This document shows, one piece after another, positions 8,051-17,733 of a stretch of DNA of 64,000 nucleotides; position 1 is the stretch's first letter, and each line of letters starts with the position of its first letter. The DNA comes from Microbacteriaceae bacterium VKM Ac-2855 (GTDB lineage: Bacteria; Actinomycetota; Actinomycetes; Actinomycetales; Microbacteriaceae): contig JABMLG010000009.1 in NCBI GenBank assembly GCA_013204985.1, positions 62,001-126,000 of the forward strand. The letters run 5' to 3'. Both the position numbers and the translations under genes were made by a program. Below the pieces are notes generated by a model that searched no databases, had not been told where the DNA came from, and saw nothing but the letters and a program-made list of their open reading frames with translations.

Positions 8051-9428
8051 AGATCGCCTCGCCTCCGCCCGATTCCTTGCTGACCTTGCGGGCGAGGTAC
8101 AGGCCCTCCAGCGCGAGTTCGACGGCACCGGCGCGCTCGCCGTCCTCACGGGCGTCGAGGCGGTCGCAGATCTCGTCGTAGAGCTCCGACTCCCCCAGCG
8201 ACGGCAGGCCGGCGAGGAAGTCGCGCGCGGTGATCTGCTCGCCCGTGGTGATCATCACACCGCTCCCGATCGCGTCGACGAGGATCCCGAAGTCGATGCC
8301 ACGCAAGTGCGCGCGCACGGTCTCGGCCGTCGCCATCCGCAGCAGGTGATCGAGGATCTCCTCCTCGCGCCCCTCCTCACCCGACTCGAACTCGATCTTG
8401 CCGCCGAGCACGTCGACTGCGGTCTCGAGGTCGATGGGTCGCGCGACGGCGCGGTCCTCGCCCTGACGAGTGGCCCGGTGCAACGCGGCGGCGGCGATGG
8501 TCTCGGCGCCCGCGATCGCGAACCGCGCGCTGACGCCGCTGCGCTGATCGACGGCCGGCGACTCCCGCAGTGCGCGAGTGAACCGGGCGAGGATCTCGAT
8601 CAACTGGTCCGGCACCACGGCGACCAGCTCGGCCTCCTGCCGGATCACGGCGATCTCGTCCTCGAGCTCGGTCGGGTAGTGCGTGCGGATCTCGGCGCCG
8701 AAGCGGTCCTTCAGCGGCGTGATGATGCGACCGCGGTTGGTGTAGTCCTCCGGATTCGCGCTGGCGACGACGAGCACGTCCAACGGCAGGCGCAGCACGT
8801 AGCCGCGGATCTGGATGTCGCGCTCCTCCATCACGTTCAACATCGCGACCTGGATCCGCTCGGCGAGGTCGGGCAGCTCATTGATCGCGACGATGCCGCG
8901 ATGGCTGCGCGGGATGAGGCCGAAGTGGATCGTCTCGGGGTCGCCGAGGCTGCGGCCCTCGGCCACCTTCATCGGGTCGACATCACCGATCAGGTCGGCC
9001 ACGCTCGTGTCGGGAGTCGCGAGCTTCTCGACGTAGCGCTCGTCGCGGTGGCGCCAGGCGACGGCGAGCGCGTCGCCCTGTTCCGCCGCGCGCCGACGGC
9101 TCTCGGTGGTGATGGGCTCGAACGGATGCTCGCCGAGTTCGGAGCCCTCGATGACGGGCGACCATTCGTCGAGAAGGCCGGAGAGGGTGCGCAGCAGGCG
9201 GGTCTTGCCCTGCCCACGCTCGCCGAGCAGCACGATGTCGTGCCCGGCGATGAGTGCCCGCTCCAACTGCGGGATCACGGTGGTCTCGAAGCCGTGCAGA
9301 CCCGGCCACGGATCGCGGCCGGCCCGGAGGGCGTCGAGGAGGTTGTCACGGATTTCGGCGCGCAGGCTCTTCTGCTGGTGTCCGGATGCCCGGAGTTCGC
9401 CGACGGTTGCCACGGTAGGACGAGTCAC
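8043..9428 (-). CDS. MoxR/ChlI-type AAA+ ATPase
   Basis: 461 residues from GTG 9428; a frame starting further upstream runs through low-complexity sequence toward the tRNA and is less likely. Walker A is GERGQGKT (residues 69-76). A long insert leads to the helix-2 type segment GIVAINELPDLAERIQVAMLNVMEE, which holds the Walker B region, and VVASANPEDYTNRGRIITPLKDRFG carries sensor 1 and the arginine region, as in magnesium-chelatase I / sigma54-like AAA proteins. It is the motor partner of the downstream VWA protein, with which it overlaps by 8 bp. The start codon has no strong ribosome binding site. Confidence 0.85.
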   Translation of the reverse strand: MTRPTVATVGELRASGHQQKSLRAEIRDNLLDALRAGRDPWPGLHGFETTVIPQLERALIAGHDIVLLGERGQGKTRLLRTLSGLLDEWSPVIEGSELGEHPFEPITTESRRRAAEQGDALAVAWRHRDERYVEKLATPDTSVADLIGDVDPMKVAEGRSLGDPETIHFGLIPRSHRGIVAINELPDLAERIQVAMLNVMEERDIQIRGYVLRLPLDVLVVASANPEDYTNRGRIITPLKDRFGAEIRTHYPTELEDEIAVIRQEAELVAVVPDQLIEILARFTRALRESPAVDQRSGVSARFAIAGAETIAAAALHRATRQGEDRAVARPIDLETAVDVLGGKIEFESGEEGREEEILDHLLRMATAETVRAHLRGIDFGILVDAIGSGVMITTGEQITARDFLAGLPSLGESELYDEICDRLDAREDGERAGAVELALEGLYLARKVSKESGGGEAIYG

Positions 9429-9533
9429 CCGATGAACGCTACGCCGGGGTTCCCGGGCGCGGGGGCGGTTGCGGATTTCGAAACACGGCGGTAACCGGCG
9501 CCGCGTGCGTTCGTGCCGCGACACGGGAGAGGG

Positions 9534-9606
9534 TGGGCCCTACCGGGCTCGAACCGATGACATCCACGGTGTAAACGTGGCGCTCTACCAACTGAGCTAA
9601 AGGCCC
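9534..9606 (-). tRNA. tRNA-Val (anticodon UAC)
   Basis: 73 nt without encoded CCA. The acceptor stem GGGCCTT/AGGGCCC, the D-arm TAGCTCAGTTGGTAGAGC, the anticodon stem CCACG/CGTGG with loop TTTACAC, and the T-arm with GGTTCGAGCCC are all intact. Discriminator base A. Confidence 0.96.
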
Positions 9607-9763
9607 TCGTCGCGGCACACCCGCGAGCGAATCGTCGTCCAGCATAGCGAACGCGCCGGGTCCGCACGCGCCGGGTCCGCACCGCCGAGACCACCCGTTG
9701 CGGGCGAAGCCCCCTGTCGCGGCGGGGTGTCTCGCACGGAGCGGGGTGTGTCGCGGCCGCAGC

Positions 9764-9769
9764 TAGGCT
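9764..9769 (+). promoter_or_regulatory. -10 element TAGGCT for a leaderless transcript
   Basis: TAGGCT ends 6 nt before the ATG at 9776 and no Shine-Dalgarno sequence lies between them, which fits a leaderless message for the membrane protein gene. Confidence 0.45.
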
Positions 9770-9775
9770 CACGGC

Positions 9776-10495
9776 ATGAGCGACGCGCATCCGCACGACC
9801 GAGGCGCTGCGCCGCAGGACAGCGAGCAGCGGCGGTCGGAGCATCGCTGGCCGGTCCTCGCGGCGATCGCGATCGCGGTCGCGCTCAACCTGATCGGGCA
9901 GAGCCCCGAAACGGCGCCGTTCCGCTATGTCGCCGTGGGGATCTCGCTGCTGCTGCTCGTGCCACTGTCCGTCGTGAATCCGGTGCGCCTGAATCGCGAG
10001 ACCCGGTGGTCGCGAGGTCTCTCGATCTCGCTCGCGCTCGTGCTGACCGTCGCGAACCAGGTGAACGTGATCGATGCGGTGCGACTGCTGGTCGACGGCG
10101 GGTCGGATGCGCCGGCGGTGCTGCTCACCGCGTTGCAGGTCTGGGTGACCAACGTGGTCGCCTACGGACTCCTGTTCTGGGAGATCGATCGCGGCGGACC
10201 GGTGGCACGCGGCACGTTGCCGCGGAGGCAACTGCAGAAGGCCGACTTCGCTTTCCCGCAGGACGACTTCGGCGACGCGATCCGCGAGGTCGCGGAAGCC
10301 TCATCGCAGAAGGGCGATTGGCGCCCGTCCTACGTCGACTACCTCTACCTGTCGATGACCAACATGATGGCGTTCTCACCCACCGACACGATGCCCGTCT
10401 CGAGTCGCGCGAAACTGCTGATGGCCCTCGAGGCCTTCACCGGCTTCATCCTGCTCGCCCTGGTGATCAGCCGCGCGGTGAACATCCTCGCCTGA
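9776..10495 (+). CDS. membrane protein, DUF1345-like
   Basis: 239 residues with about six membrane segments: three or four in the first 140 residues, a soluble linker (about 145-190) and a C-terminal pair. The segment YVDYLYLSMTNMMAFSPTDTMP followed by a helix starting with SSRAKLLMALEAF resembles the pore-like region of DUF1345 membrane proteins and two-TM ion channels. This suggests a channel or small-molecule permease, but no selectivity filter can be named. Single gene, leaderless promoter, convergent with the peroxiredoxin gene. Confidence 0.65.
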   Translation: MSDAHPHDRGAAPQDSEQRRSEHRWPVLAAIAIAVALNLIGQSPETAPFRYVAVGISLLLLVPLSVVNPVRLNRETRWSRGLSISLALVLTVANQVNVIDAVRLLVDGGSDAPAVLLTALQVWVTNVVAYGLLFWEIDRGGPVARGTLPRRQLQKADFAFPQDDFGDAIREVAEASSQKGDWRPSYVDYLYLSMTNMMAFSPTDTMPVSSRAKLLMALEAFTGFILLALVISRAVNILA

Positions 10496-10522
10496 CCTCG
10501 GCGACGGAGGGATGGCGAGACG

Positions 10523-10996
10523 TCAGGCGTGAGCCGGCGCCAGCTCCTCGATGGCCGCGCGGTAGGCCTCGATCGAACGAGCCTCGCCCGGGGCGGTGAT
10601 GAAGGATTCGCGGATGACGCCCTCGCGGTCGATCAAGAAGGTCGCGCGGTTCGCGAAGCCCTTCTGCTCGAGGAAGACACCGTACTGGCGGGCGACATCG
10701 CCGTGCGGCCAGAAATCGGAGAGCATCTGGAAGTCGTACTTCATCTGCTCGCCCCACGCACGCAGCGTGTGCTTCGAATCGACGGAGACACCGATCAACT
10801 CGACATCCGCGTGCTCGAAGAGGGCCAGGTTCTCGCGCAACGCGCAGAACTCGCCGGTGCAGGTGCCGGAGAACGCCAGCGGGAAGAACACCAGCGCCAC
10901 GTTCTTGCGGCCGCGGTAGTCGCCCAGCTGGATCCGCTCGCCGAACTGATTCGCCAGTTCGAAGTCGGGAGCCAGGGTATCGTTCTCGAGTGCCAT
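10523..10996 (-). CDS. peroxiredoxin (AhpE/BCP type)
   Basis: 157 residues from ATG 10996 with GGAGAGG upstream. Thioredoxin-fold peroxiredoxin: FFPLAFSGTCTGEFC contains the peroxidatic Cys46 in the T-x-x-C arrangement and a second Cys51 five residues later, the spacing of atypical 2-Cys BCP proteins. The conserved arginine lies in GFANRATFLID. It reduces H2O2 and organic peroxides with thiol donors in the cytoplasm. AhpE of mycobacteria is the closest actinobacterial type by impression. Divergent from aceE, so the 293-bp gap between them holds both promoters. Confidence 0.88.
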   Translation of the reverse strand: MALENDTLAPDFELANQFGERIQLGDYRGRKNVALVFFPLAFSGTCTGEFCALRENLALFEHADVELIGVSVDSKHTLRAWGEQMKYDFQMLSDFWPHGDVARQYGVFLEQKGFANRATFLIDREGVIRESFITAPGEARSIEAYRAAIEELAPAHA

Positions 10997-11173
10997 CAGG
11001 CAGACCTCTCCGTGCGCGTCACGGCGGCGCGAGCACAACGGGACATGCTAGACCCGCTCGCGGCCTGAGCAAAGGAACAGACGTCGTGATGCAAGATGCA
11101 CCGACCGATACAGAGCTTTCCCACAGCAACGGAGCCGATTTCCTCGTGAATCGCCACACATCGCCGGACTCGG

Positions 11174-11179
11174 TAGGCT
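11174..11179 (+). promoter_or_regulatory. -10 element TAGGCT upstream of aceE
   Basis: TAGGCT lies 110 bp before the aceE start. Transcription from here would begin near 11187, exactly at a GTG that opens a 37-codon frame running into aceE. No second promoter-like hexamer is seen closer to aceE. Confidence 0.4.
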
Positions 11180-11186
11180 GACCACG

Positions 11187-11300
11187 GTGCCCGCGCGCGG
11201 CTCGCAACCCGAGCCTCCCTCCCGACGCGGATCCGCACCACTCCAGATGGATGTCTCGGGCATGATCTGCCCCCAGAGAGAGGTCGAGGGTGACTGTTAA
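11187..11300 (+). CDS. possible leaderless upstream ORF overlapping aceE start
   Basis: GTG at 11187 lies 7 nt after TAGGCT and opens a 37-codon frame ending with TAA at 11298-11300, beyond the aceE GTG at 11290, in a different frame. The peptide is Pro/Arg-rich and has no recognised domain. If translated, ribosomes would terminate 8-10 nt inside aceE, so aceE translation could be coupled to it. Known only from this arrangement; it may be chance in GC-rich DNA. Confidence 0.35.
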   Translation: MPARGSQPEPPSRRGSAPLQMDVSGMICPQREVEGDC

Positions 11301-14016
11301 CGATCAGGACCCGTATTCGGTTAGTCACGTGGACTCGGATCCCGAGGAAACTGCCGAGTGGAACGAGTCGCTCGACGCGCTCGTCGAGGAGCGGGGCCGA
11401 GGTCGCGGACGCGACGTCATGCTCAGCCTCCTCAAGCGTTCGAAAGAACTCCACCTCGGTGTTCCCATGGTTCCGACCACGGATTACATCAACACGATCG
11501 CTCCCGAGAACGAGCCGGACTTCCCCGGCAACGAAGAGCTCGAGCGCCGTTACCGCGCCTGGATCCGCTGGAACGCGGCGATCCTGGTGCACCGCGCGCA
11601 GCGTCCGGGCATCGGTGTCGGCGGCCACATCTCGACCTACGCGTCGAGCGCAGCGCTGTACGAGGTCGGCTTCAACCACTTCTTCCGCGGCCAGGACCAC
11701 CCGAGCGGCGGCGACCAGATCTTCATCCAGGGCCACGCCTCCCCCGGCCCGTACGCCCGCGCCTACCTCGAGGGTCGTCTGACGACGAACCAGCTCGACG
11801 GCTTCCGCCAAGAGAAGTCGCACGCCGGTGGCGGGCTCTCCTCGTACCCGCACCCGCGACTGATGCCGGAGTTCTGGCAGTTCCCGACCGTGTCGATGGG
11901 TCTCGGCCCGATCAACGCGATCTACCAGGCGCAGGCGAACAAGTACCTCACCAACCGCGGTATCAAGGATGCGGGCGACCAGCAGGTCTGGGCGTACCTC
12001 GGCGACGGCGAGATGGACGAGGTCGAGTCGCGCGGTCAGCTCCAGGTCGCCGCGAACGACGGCCTCGACAACCTGAACTTCGTGATCAACTGCAACCTGC
12101 AGCGTCTCGACGGCCCGGTGCGCGGTAACGGCAAGATCGTTCAGGAACTCGAGTCGTTCTTCCGCGGTGCGGGCTGGAACGTCATCAAGGTGATCTGGGG
12201 CCGCGAGTGGGACTCGCTTCTCGCCAACGACACCGACGGCGCTCTGCTGGATCTGATGAACAAGACGCCCGACGGCGACTTCCAGACCTACAAGACCGAA
12301 GACGGCGCGTACGTGCGCGAGAACTTCTTCGGTCGCGACCCCCGCACCCTCAAGCTCGTCGAGCACATGACCGACGACGAGGTGTGGGGTCTCAAGCGCG
12401 GTGGCCACGACTACCGCAAGGTCTACGCCGCGTTCAAGGCCGCGACCGAGCACAAGGGTCAGCCGACCGTCATCCTCGCGCACACCATCAAGGGCTATGG
12501 CCTAGGGCGCAGCTTCGAGGGCCGCAACGCGACCCACCAGATGAAGAAGATGACGCTGGACAACCTCAAGACGTTCCGCGACACGATGCGGATCCCGATC
12601 ACGGATGCGCAGCTCGAGGAAAACCCCTACCTCCCGCCGTACTACCACCCCGGCGAGAACGACGACGCGATCCAGTACATGCAGGAGCGCCGTCGCGAGC
12701 TCGGTGGCTACCTGCCCGAACGGCGCTCGAAGTACACGCAGCTCAACCTGCCGGATGACTCCGCGTACGCGATCGGCAAGAAGGGCTCCGGCACGCAGGA
12801 GATCGCCACCACCATGGCGTTCGTGCGCATCCTGAAGGACCTTCTGCGTTCGAAGGACTTCGGCAACCGCGTCGTCCCGATCATCCCGGATGAGGCGCGC
12901 ACCTTCGGTATGGACGCGTTCTTCCCGAACGCGAAGATCTACAACCCCAACGGGCAGCACTACACCTCGGTCGACCGGGAGATCCTCCTGGCCTACAAGG
13001 AGAGCCCGCAGGGTCAGATCATCCACGTCGGCATCAACGAGGCCGGCGCTCTGGCCGCGTTCACGGCGACGGGTACCTCGTACTCGACGCAGGGCGAGCC
13101 GCTGATCCCGATCTACGTCTTCTACTCGATGTTCGGCTTCCAGCGCACCGCGGACGCGATCTGGGCGGCGGGCGACATGATGGCGCGCGGCTTCATGATC
13201 GGCGCGACCGCCGGCCGCACCACCCTGACCGGTGAAGGCCTGCAGCACGCTGACGGCCACTCGCTCGTGATGGCGGCGACCAACCCGGCCGTCGTGTCGT
13301 ACGACCCCGCGTACGGCTACGAGATCGCACACATCATGCAGTCCGGTCTCGAGCGGATGTACGGCGGCAAGCACGCGAACCCGAACGTCATGTACTACCT
13401 CACGGTGTACAACGAGCCGATCGTGCAGCCCAAGCAGCCCGAGGATGTGGATGTGGACGGTATCGTCCGCGGTATCCACCGCATCTCGTGGGGACAGTGG
13501 GACGGCCCGAAGGCGCAGATCCTGGCCTCCGGCGTCTCGGTGCCGTGGGCGCTCGAGGCGCAGAAGCTGCTCGCGGAGGACTGGGGCGTTTCGGCCGATG
13601 TCTGGTCGGTGACCTCCTGGACGGAGCTGCGCCGCGACGGCATCGACGCGGAGCACCACAACTTCCTCTACCCCGACGACGAGGAGCGCGTGCCGTACGT
13701 CACGCAGAAGCTCGCCGAGGCGAAGGGTCCGTTCGTCGCGGTCAGCGACTTCTCGCACGCCGTGCCCGATCAGCTGCGTCAGTTCATCCCGGGCGACTTC
13801 GCGACGCTCGGCGCCGACGACTTCGGCTTCTCGGACACCCGCGCCGCCGCCCGTCGGTACTTCAAGATCGACGGTCCGTCGGTGGTCGTGCGCACGCTGG
13901 AGCTGCTCGCCAAGCGCGGCGAGGTCGACCGTTCGCTGCCGCGTCAGGCGATCGAGCGTTACCGCCTCTACGACGTGAACGCCGGCACCACTGGCAACGC
14001 GGGCGGCGACAGCTGA
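11290..14016 (+). CDS. aceE: pyruvate dehydrogenase E1 component (homodimeric)
   Basis: 908 residues, the normal length for the homodimeric E1 of gamma-proteobacterial/actinobacterial type. The thiamine diphosphate motif GDGEMDE...N is present (about residue 237), together with [11 protein letters not shown] near the N-terminus and the transketolase-like C-terminal domain. It decarboxylates pyruvate and passes the acetyl group to E2. GTG start with GAGGTCGAGG upstream. In Actinobacteria aceE often stands apart from E2/lpd, and it is followed here, 11 bp later, by a PucR-type regulator and the fab genes, which links acetyl-CoA formation with fatty acid synthesis. Control may involve the short ORF in its leader. 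Confidence 0.96.
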   Translation: MTVNDQDPYSVSHVDSDPEETAEWNESLDALVEERGRGRGRDVMLSLLKRSKELHLGVPMVPTTDYINTIAPENEPDFPGNEELERRYRAWIRWNAAILVHRAQRPGIGVGGHISTYASSAALYEVGFNHFFRGQDHPSGGDQIFIQGHASPGPYARAYLEGRLTTNQLDGFRQEKSHAGGGLSSYPHPRLMPEFWQFPTVSMGLGPINAIYQAQANKYLTNRGIKDAGDQQVWAYLGDGEMDEVESRGQLQVAANDGLDNLNFVINCNLQRLDGPVRGNGKIVQELESFFRGAGWNVIKVIWGREWDSLLANDTDGALLDLMNKTPDGDFQTYKTEDGAYVRENFFGRDPRTLKLVEHMTDDEVWGLKRGGHDYRKVYAAFKAATEHKGQPTVILAHTIKGYGLGRSFEGRNATHQMKKMTLDNLKTFRDTMRIPITDAQLEENPYLPPYYHPGENDDAIQYMQERRRELGGYLPERRSKYTQLNLPDDSAYAIGKKGSGTQEIATTMAFVRILKDLLRSKDFGNRVVPIIPDEARTFGMDAFFPNAKIYNPNGQHYTSVDREILLAYKESPQGQIIHVGINEAGALAAFTATGTSYSTQGEPLIPIYVFYSMFGFQRTADAIWAAGDMMARGFMIGATAGRTTLTGEGLQHADGHSLVMAATNPAVVSYDPAYGYEIAHIMQSGLERMYGGKHANPNVMYYLTVYNEPIVQPKQPEDVDVDGIVRGIHRISWGQWDGPKAQILASGVSVPWALEAQKLLAEDWGVSADVWSVTSWTELRRDGIDAEHHNFLYPDDEERVPYVTQKLAEAKGPFVAVSDFSHAVPDQLRQFIPGDFATLGADDFGFSDTRAAARRYFKIDGPSVVVRTLELLAKRGEVDRSLPRQAIERYRLYDVNAGTTGNAGGDS

Positions 14017-14027
14017 CGGGCGAGTCA

Positions 14028-15341
14028 GTGCTCGACCCCATCGGTACCGGTACGTCCTCCGTCTCTCCCGTTCCGGCTGTCCACTCGGGCAGCCGGGGCG
14101 GGGGCTCCACGGGGCGTACCGGTCCGCGGAAGACGAAGGAGCAGACGCTCGCCTGGCTGCGGACCATCTCGGGCGAACTCTCCACGGCGACCATCAAGCG
14201 ACTGGAGGACACGCTGCCCTGGTACGGCAGCATGCCGCCCGGTCGTCGCTCGGCCGTGGGCCTGGTCGCGCAGGCCGGCATCACATCGTTCATCTCGTGG
14301 TACGACGACCCCTCGGCGACGCCGTGGATCGCCGCCGACGTGTTCGGCGCCGCCCCGCGCGAGTTGCTGCGCTCGGTCAGCCTGACCCAGACCCTCCAAC
14401 TCATCCGCGTGACGGTCGAGGTGGTCGAGGACCGCATCAAGAACGGCGGCGAGGATCTTCGTGAGGCGATCCTGCTCTATTCACGGGAGATCGCCTTCGC
14501 TGCGGCGGACGTGTACGCGCGAGCCGCTGAAGCGCGGGGACTCTGGGACGCGCGACTCGAAGCACTCGTCGTCGACTCCATCCTGACCGGCGAAGCCGAT
14601 GACGAGCTGCCGAGCCGCATCGCCGCGCTCGGCTGGCACGGGCATGGCGAAGTCGCCGTGCTCGTGGGCACCGCGCCCAAGATCCTCGACGTCGATCAGC
14701 TGCGCCGCACCGCGCGGCACATGGACGCCGATGTGCTGATCGGAGTGCAGGGCAGCCGCCTCGTACTCGTGATCGGGCGCGCGGAGCCGAGCGACAGTTC
14801 CACGGATGAGTCCGGGCAGTACGAGGGAGGCACGGCACCGACGAGCTTCAAGGAGATCGCCGGAGCCCTCGAGCCCGGCTTCGGCCCGGGGCACCTCGTC
14901 CTCGGGCATGAGGTGCCGACGCTCGTCGAGGCGTCGCGCAGCGCCAAGGCCGCCCTCGCGGGGTTCGCGGTCGCCCGTTCCTGGCGGCACGCTCCGCGGC
15001 CGGTGAACGCCGACGACCTGTTGCCCGAGCGCGCTCTGGCCGGCGACCCCCTCGCCCGGCAGAGCCTGATCAACCTCATCTACCGGCCGCTGCAGCAGCA
15101 TTCCACCGAACTGCTGACGACCCTCTGGGCCTATCTCGACAACGGCCGCTCCCTCGAGGCGACCGCCCGCGAGCTGTTCGTGCACCCCAACACGGTGCGG
15201 TACCGGCTCAAGCGTGTCGCCGAAGTGATCGGGTGGGATGCGACGGGGGCGCGCGAGGCGCTGATCCTGCAGTCGGCCCTCATCCTGGGATCGATGAGCG
15301 ACCCCGAGGCCGGTGGTCGTCGCCGCGTCGGACGCGGTTGA
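14028..15341 (+). CDS. fasR: PucR/CdaR-type transcriptional regulator, FasR-like
   Basis: 437 residues from GTG 14028, directly after aceE; upstream sequence in this frame is the shadow of aceE. Layout: a Gly/Ser-rich N-terminus, an N-terminal sensory domain, a GGDEF-like CdaR middle part, and a C-terminal PucR-type helix-turn-helix (LEATARELFVHPNTVRYRLKRV, about residues 380-405). In Streptomyces coelicolor the regulator SCO2386 (FasR), placed directly before fabD-fabH-acpP-fabF, activates that operon; position and architecture here agree. It probably binds in the 119-bp gap before fabD. The symbol rests on synteny and should not be confused with the TetR-type FasR of corynebacteria. Confidence 0.85.
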   Translation: MLDPIGTGTSSVSPVPAVHSGSRGGGSTGRTGPRKTKEQTLAWLRTISGELSTATIKRLEDTLPWYGSMPPGRRSAVGLVAQAGITSFISWYDDPSATPWIAADVFGAAPRELLRSVSLTQTLQLIRVTVEVVEDRIKNGGEDLREAILLYSREIAFAAADVYARAAEARGLWDARLEALVVDSILTGEADDELPSRIAALGWHGHGEVAVLVGTAPKILDVDQLRRTARHMDADVLIGVQGSRLVLVIGRAEPSDSSTDESGQYEGGTAPTSFKEIAGALEPGFGPGHLVLGHEVPTLVEASRSAKAALAGFAVARSWRHAPRPVNADDLLPERALAGDPLARQSLINLIYRPLQQHSTELLTTLWAYLDNGRSLEATARELFVHPNTVRYRLKRVAEVIGWDATGAREALILQSALILGSMSDPEAGGRRRVGRG

Positions 15342-15375
15342 GCGCGTGTTCCCTCTCGTGAGTGAACCGCGGTCT

Positions 15376-15394
15376 GTTGTAGCTCTCTCACAAC
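15376..15394. promoter_or_regulatory. candidate operator before fabD (GTTGT-N9-ACAAC)
   Basis: In the 119-bp gap between the regulator and fabD lies GTTGT (15376-15380), nine bases, and ACAAC (15390-15394). TTGTAG also occurs twice, at 15377 and 15400. The site is a reasonable target for the upstream PucR-type regulator, but this rests only on symmetry and position. Confidence 0.3.
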
Positions 15395-15460
15395 GTCCTT
15401 GTAGATAGTCAGTACCTCGTGGCGCCGCAGGCGCACGCACAAGATTGGAAGACTGAACTC

Positions 15461-16384
15461 GTGATCGTCGTCGTCTGCCCTGGTCAGGGTTCGCAAACCC
15501 CCGGATTCCTCGAACCCTGGCTCGCTGTCCCCGCGTTCGCCGAGCTGGTGGCGCAGCACTCCGTCGCCGTCGGTATCGACCTCGCCGCCCATGGCACGGT
15601 CTCGGATGCGGACACCATCCGCGATACGGCCGTCGCCCAGCCGCTGATCGTCTCCGCCGGTCTCGTCGCACTCTCCGCATTGCTGGCCGACGGGCGCGAC
15701 GCGAAGATCGCCGGAATCGCCGGCCACTCCGTCGGTGAGGTCACGGCCGCCGCCGGCGCCGGCGTCCTGAGCGATGCGGATGCACTGGTCTTCGTCCGCG
15801 AACGCGCCACGGCGATGGCCGCGGCCGCTGCTGCCACACCGACCGGCATGAGCGCCGTGCTCGGCGGTGATGAGGCCGTTCTGCTCGAGCGCTTGGACGC
15901 GCTCGGCCTGGAGCCCGCCAACTACAACGGCGGTGGTCAGACGGTCGTCGCCGGAGCCCTTGACGCTCTGGCCTCGCTCAAGGAGGAGCCCGTCGCCGGC
16001 ACCCGAGTGATCCCGCTGCAGGTCGCCGGTGCCTTCCACACCCGGTACATGGCTCCGGCACGCGATGCACTCGCTCCGGTCGCGGCAGGCATCACGCCGA
16101 ACGACCCGAGCCTCACGATCTGGACGAACGCCGACGGCTCCGTCGTCACATCCGGTCAGGCCTTCCTCGACCTCCTGGTCGGCCAGGTCTCCTCACCCGT
16201 GCGCTGGGACCTCTGCATGGCGGCGTTCGCCGCCGCCGGCGTCACCGGCCTCATCGAGGTCGCCCCCGCCGGCGCGCTCGTCGGCCTCGCCAAGCGCGGC
16301 CTCAAAGGACTTCCCACTCTCGCCATCAAGACCCCCGACGATCTCGACGCCGCGCGCGCCTTCATCGACGAGCATGCCGCGTAA
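15461..16384 (+). CDS. fabD: malonyl-CoA:ACP transacylase
   Basis: 307 residues from GTG 15461, which gives the usual FabD length and begins directly with the first strand IVVVCPGQGSQ; GGAAGA lies about 8 bp upstream. The nucleophile elbow GHSVGE holds Ser90, and GAFHT holds the catalytic His193. The enzyme moves malonyl from CoA to ACP, supplying the extender for FabH and FabF. First enzyme gene of fabD-fabH-acpP-fabF, stopping 13 bp before fabH. Confidence 0.95.
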   Translation: MIVVVCPGQGSQTPGFLEPWLAVPAFAELVAQHSVAVGIDLAAHGTVSDADTIRDTAVAQPLIVSAGLVALSALLADGRDAKIAGIAGHSVGEVTAAAGAGVLSDADALVFVRERATAMAAAAAATPTGMSAVLGGDEAVLLERLDALGLEPANYNGGGQTVVAGALDALASLKEEPVAGTRVIPLQVAGAFHTRYMAPARDALAPVAAGITPNDPSLTIWTNADGSVVTSGQAFLDLLVGQVSSPVRWDLCMAAFAAAGVTGLIEVAPAGALVGLAKRGLKGLPTLAIKTPDDLDAARAFIDEHAA

Positions 16385-16397
16385 TCAGGAGACGACG

Positions 16398-17402
16398 ATG
16401 ACAACCCCCGCCCTCACTCAGTCCCACGGCGTCCAGTTCACCCGGATCCTCGGCCTCGGCGCCGCCCGCGGCGATCTCGTAGTGCCGAACGACGATCTCG
16501 TCGAGCCGATCAACTCGTCCGACGAATGGATCCGCCAGCGCACCGGCATCATCGAGCGCCGCCGCGCATCGTCCGCCGTCGGCGCGATCGATCTGGCCAC
16601 GGAGGCGTCGCTCGAGGCGATCGCCAAGGCCGGCATCCGCCCCGATCAGATCGGGGTGGTGCTTGTTTCGACCATAAGCAATGCCGTGCAGACGCCCTCC
16701 CTCGCCGCGCTGCTCGCCGAGCGCATCGGCGCCAACCCGGCCCCGGCCTATGACATCTCGGCCGCCTGCGCCGGCTACACATACGGCATCGCCCAGGCCG
16801 ATTCCTTCATCCGCTCGGGTCTCGCCGAGTACGTGCTGGTCGTAGGTGCCGAGAAGCTCTCGGACATCGTCAGCCCGACCGACCGCACCATCTCGTTCCT
16901 GCTGGGCGACGGTGCCGGGGCGGCCGTGGTCGGCCCGAGCGAGACCGCCGGAATCTCGAAGACCATCTGGGGCTCCGACGGCTCCAAGTGGGACACGATC
17001 GGGATGACCGACACCTGGAGCACCTACCGCGGCGGTGACGTCGCGTGGCCCACACTGCGTCAAGACGGCGGCACCGTGTTCCGCTGGGCCGTGTGGGAGA
17101 TGGCCAAGGTCGCCAAGCAGGCGCTGGCCGAGGCCGGGATCGAGGCGAGCGATCTCGCTGCGTTCATCCCGCACCAGGCCAATATGCGCATCATCGACGA
17201 GTTCGCCAAGCAGCTCAAACTGCCCGACACGGTCGCGATCGCCCGTGACATCGAGACCACCGGCAACACCTCCGCCGCGTCGATCCCCCTTGCCACGCAC
17301 CGCCTGCTCGCCGAGAATCCTGCGCTGAGCGGCGGCCTCGCGCTGCAGATCGGCTTCGGAGCCGGTCTCGTCTTCGGCGCGCAGGTCGTGGTGCTCCCAT
17401 AG
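16398..17402 (+). CDS. fabH: beta-ketoacyl-ACP synthase III
   Basis: 334 residues, ATG 16398 with AGGAGA at 16387-16392. The thiolase-fold triad is complete: Cys124 in SAACAGY, His259 in PHQANMRI and Asn290 in GNTSAAS. FabH condenses an acyl-CoA primer with malonyl-ACP to start each chain; in branched-chain-lipid Actinobacteria the primers are isobutyryl-, isovaleryl- and 2-methylbutyryl-CoA, but primer choice cannot be read from the sequence. Followed by acpP after 60 bp that contain a separate promoter-like hexamer. Confidence 0.96.
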   Translation: MTTPALTQSHGVQFTRILGLGAARGDLVVPNDDLVEPINSSDEWIRQRTGIIERRRASSAVGAIDLATEASLEAIAKAGIRPDQIGVVLVSTISNAVQTPSLAALLAERIGANPAPAYDISAACAGYTYGIAQADSFIRSGLAEYVLVVGAEKLSDIVSPTDRTISFLLGDGAGAAVVGPSETAGISKTIWGSDGSKWDTIGMTDTWSTYRGGDVAWPTLRQDGGTVFRWAVWEMAKVAKQALAEAGIEASDLAAFIPHQANMRIIDEFAKQLKLPDTVAIARDIETTGNTSAASIPLATHRLLAENPALSGGLALQIGFGAGLVFGAQVVVLP

Positions 17403-17420
17403 TGGGCGACCCGCTCCCCC

Positions 17421-17426
17421 TAAACT
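17421..17426 (+). promoter_or_regulatory. possible internal promoter -10 (TAAACT) for acpP
   Basis: TAAACT lies between fabH and acpP and would give a leader of about 30 nt that contains the strong AAGGAG before acpP. An extra promoter would fit the higher demand for ACP than for the synthases. Confidence 0.4.
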
Positions 17427-17462
17427 GACCTCGGTCAAACGACACCCCTCAAGGAGAAAACA

Positions 17463-17711
17463 ATGGCACTGTCCACCGAAGAAGTCCTCGCCGGCCTGGC
17501 CGAACTGGTCAACGACGAGACGGGCATCGCGACCGATTCCGTCGAGCTGGACAAGTCGTTCACCGACGACCTCGACATCGACTCCATCTCGATGATGACG
17601 ATCGTCGTCAACGCCGAGGAGAAGTTCGACGTCAAGATCCCGGACGACGAGGTCAAGAACCTCAAGACCGTCGGTGACGCCGTCACCTTCATCGTCAACG
17701 CCTCGGCGTAA
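17463..17711 (+). CDS. acpP: acyl carrier protein
   Basis: 82 residues, acidic four-helix ACP. The phosphopantetheine-accepting Ser41 is in the DIDSISMM motif (the usual DSL has become DSI). A strong AAGGAG stands 7 bp before ATG. It carries growing acyl chains between FabD, FabH and FabF. A GC-rich hairpin follows its stop and separates it from fabF. Confidence 0.96.
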   Translation: MALSTEEVLAGLAELVNDETGIATDSVELDKSFTDDLDIDSISMMTIVVNAEEKFDVKIPDDEVKNLKTVGDAVTFIVNASA

Positions 17712-17733
17712 GCCGACGCGTTCACATCGCCGT

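Noticed and set aside
13488-14027. N-terminal extension of the PucR-type regulator
   Set aside because: This part overlaps the aceE coding end in another frame; GTG 14028 gives a normal length protein.
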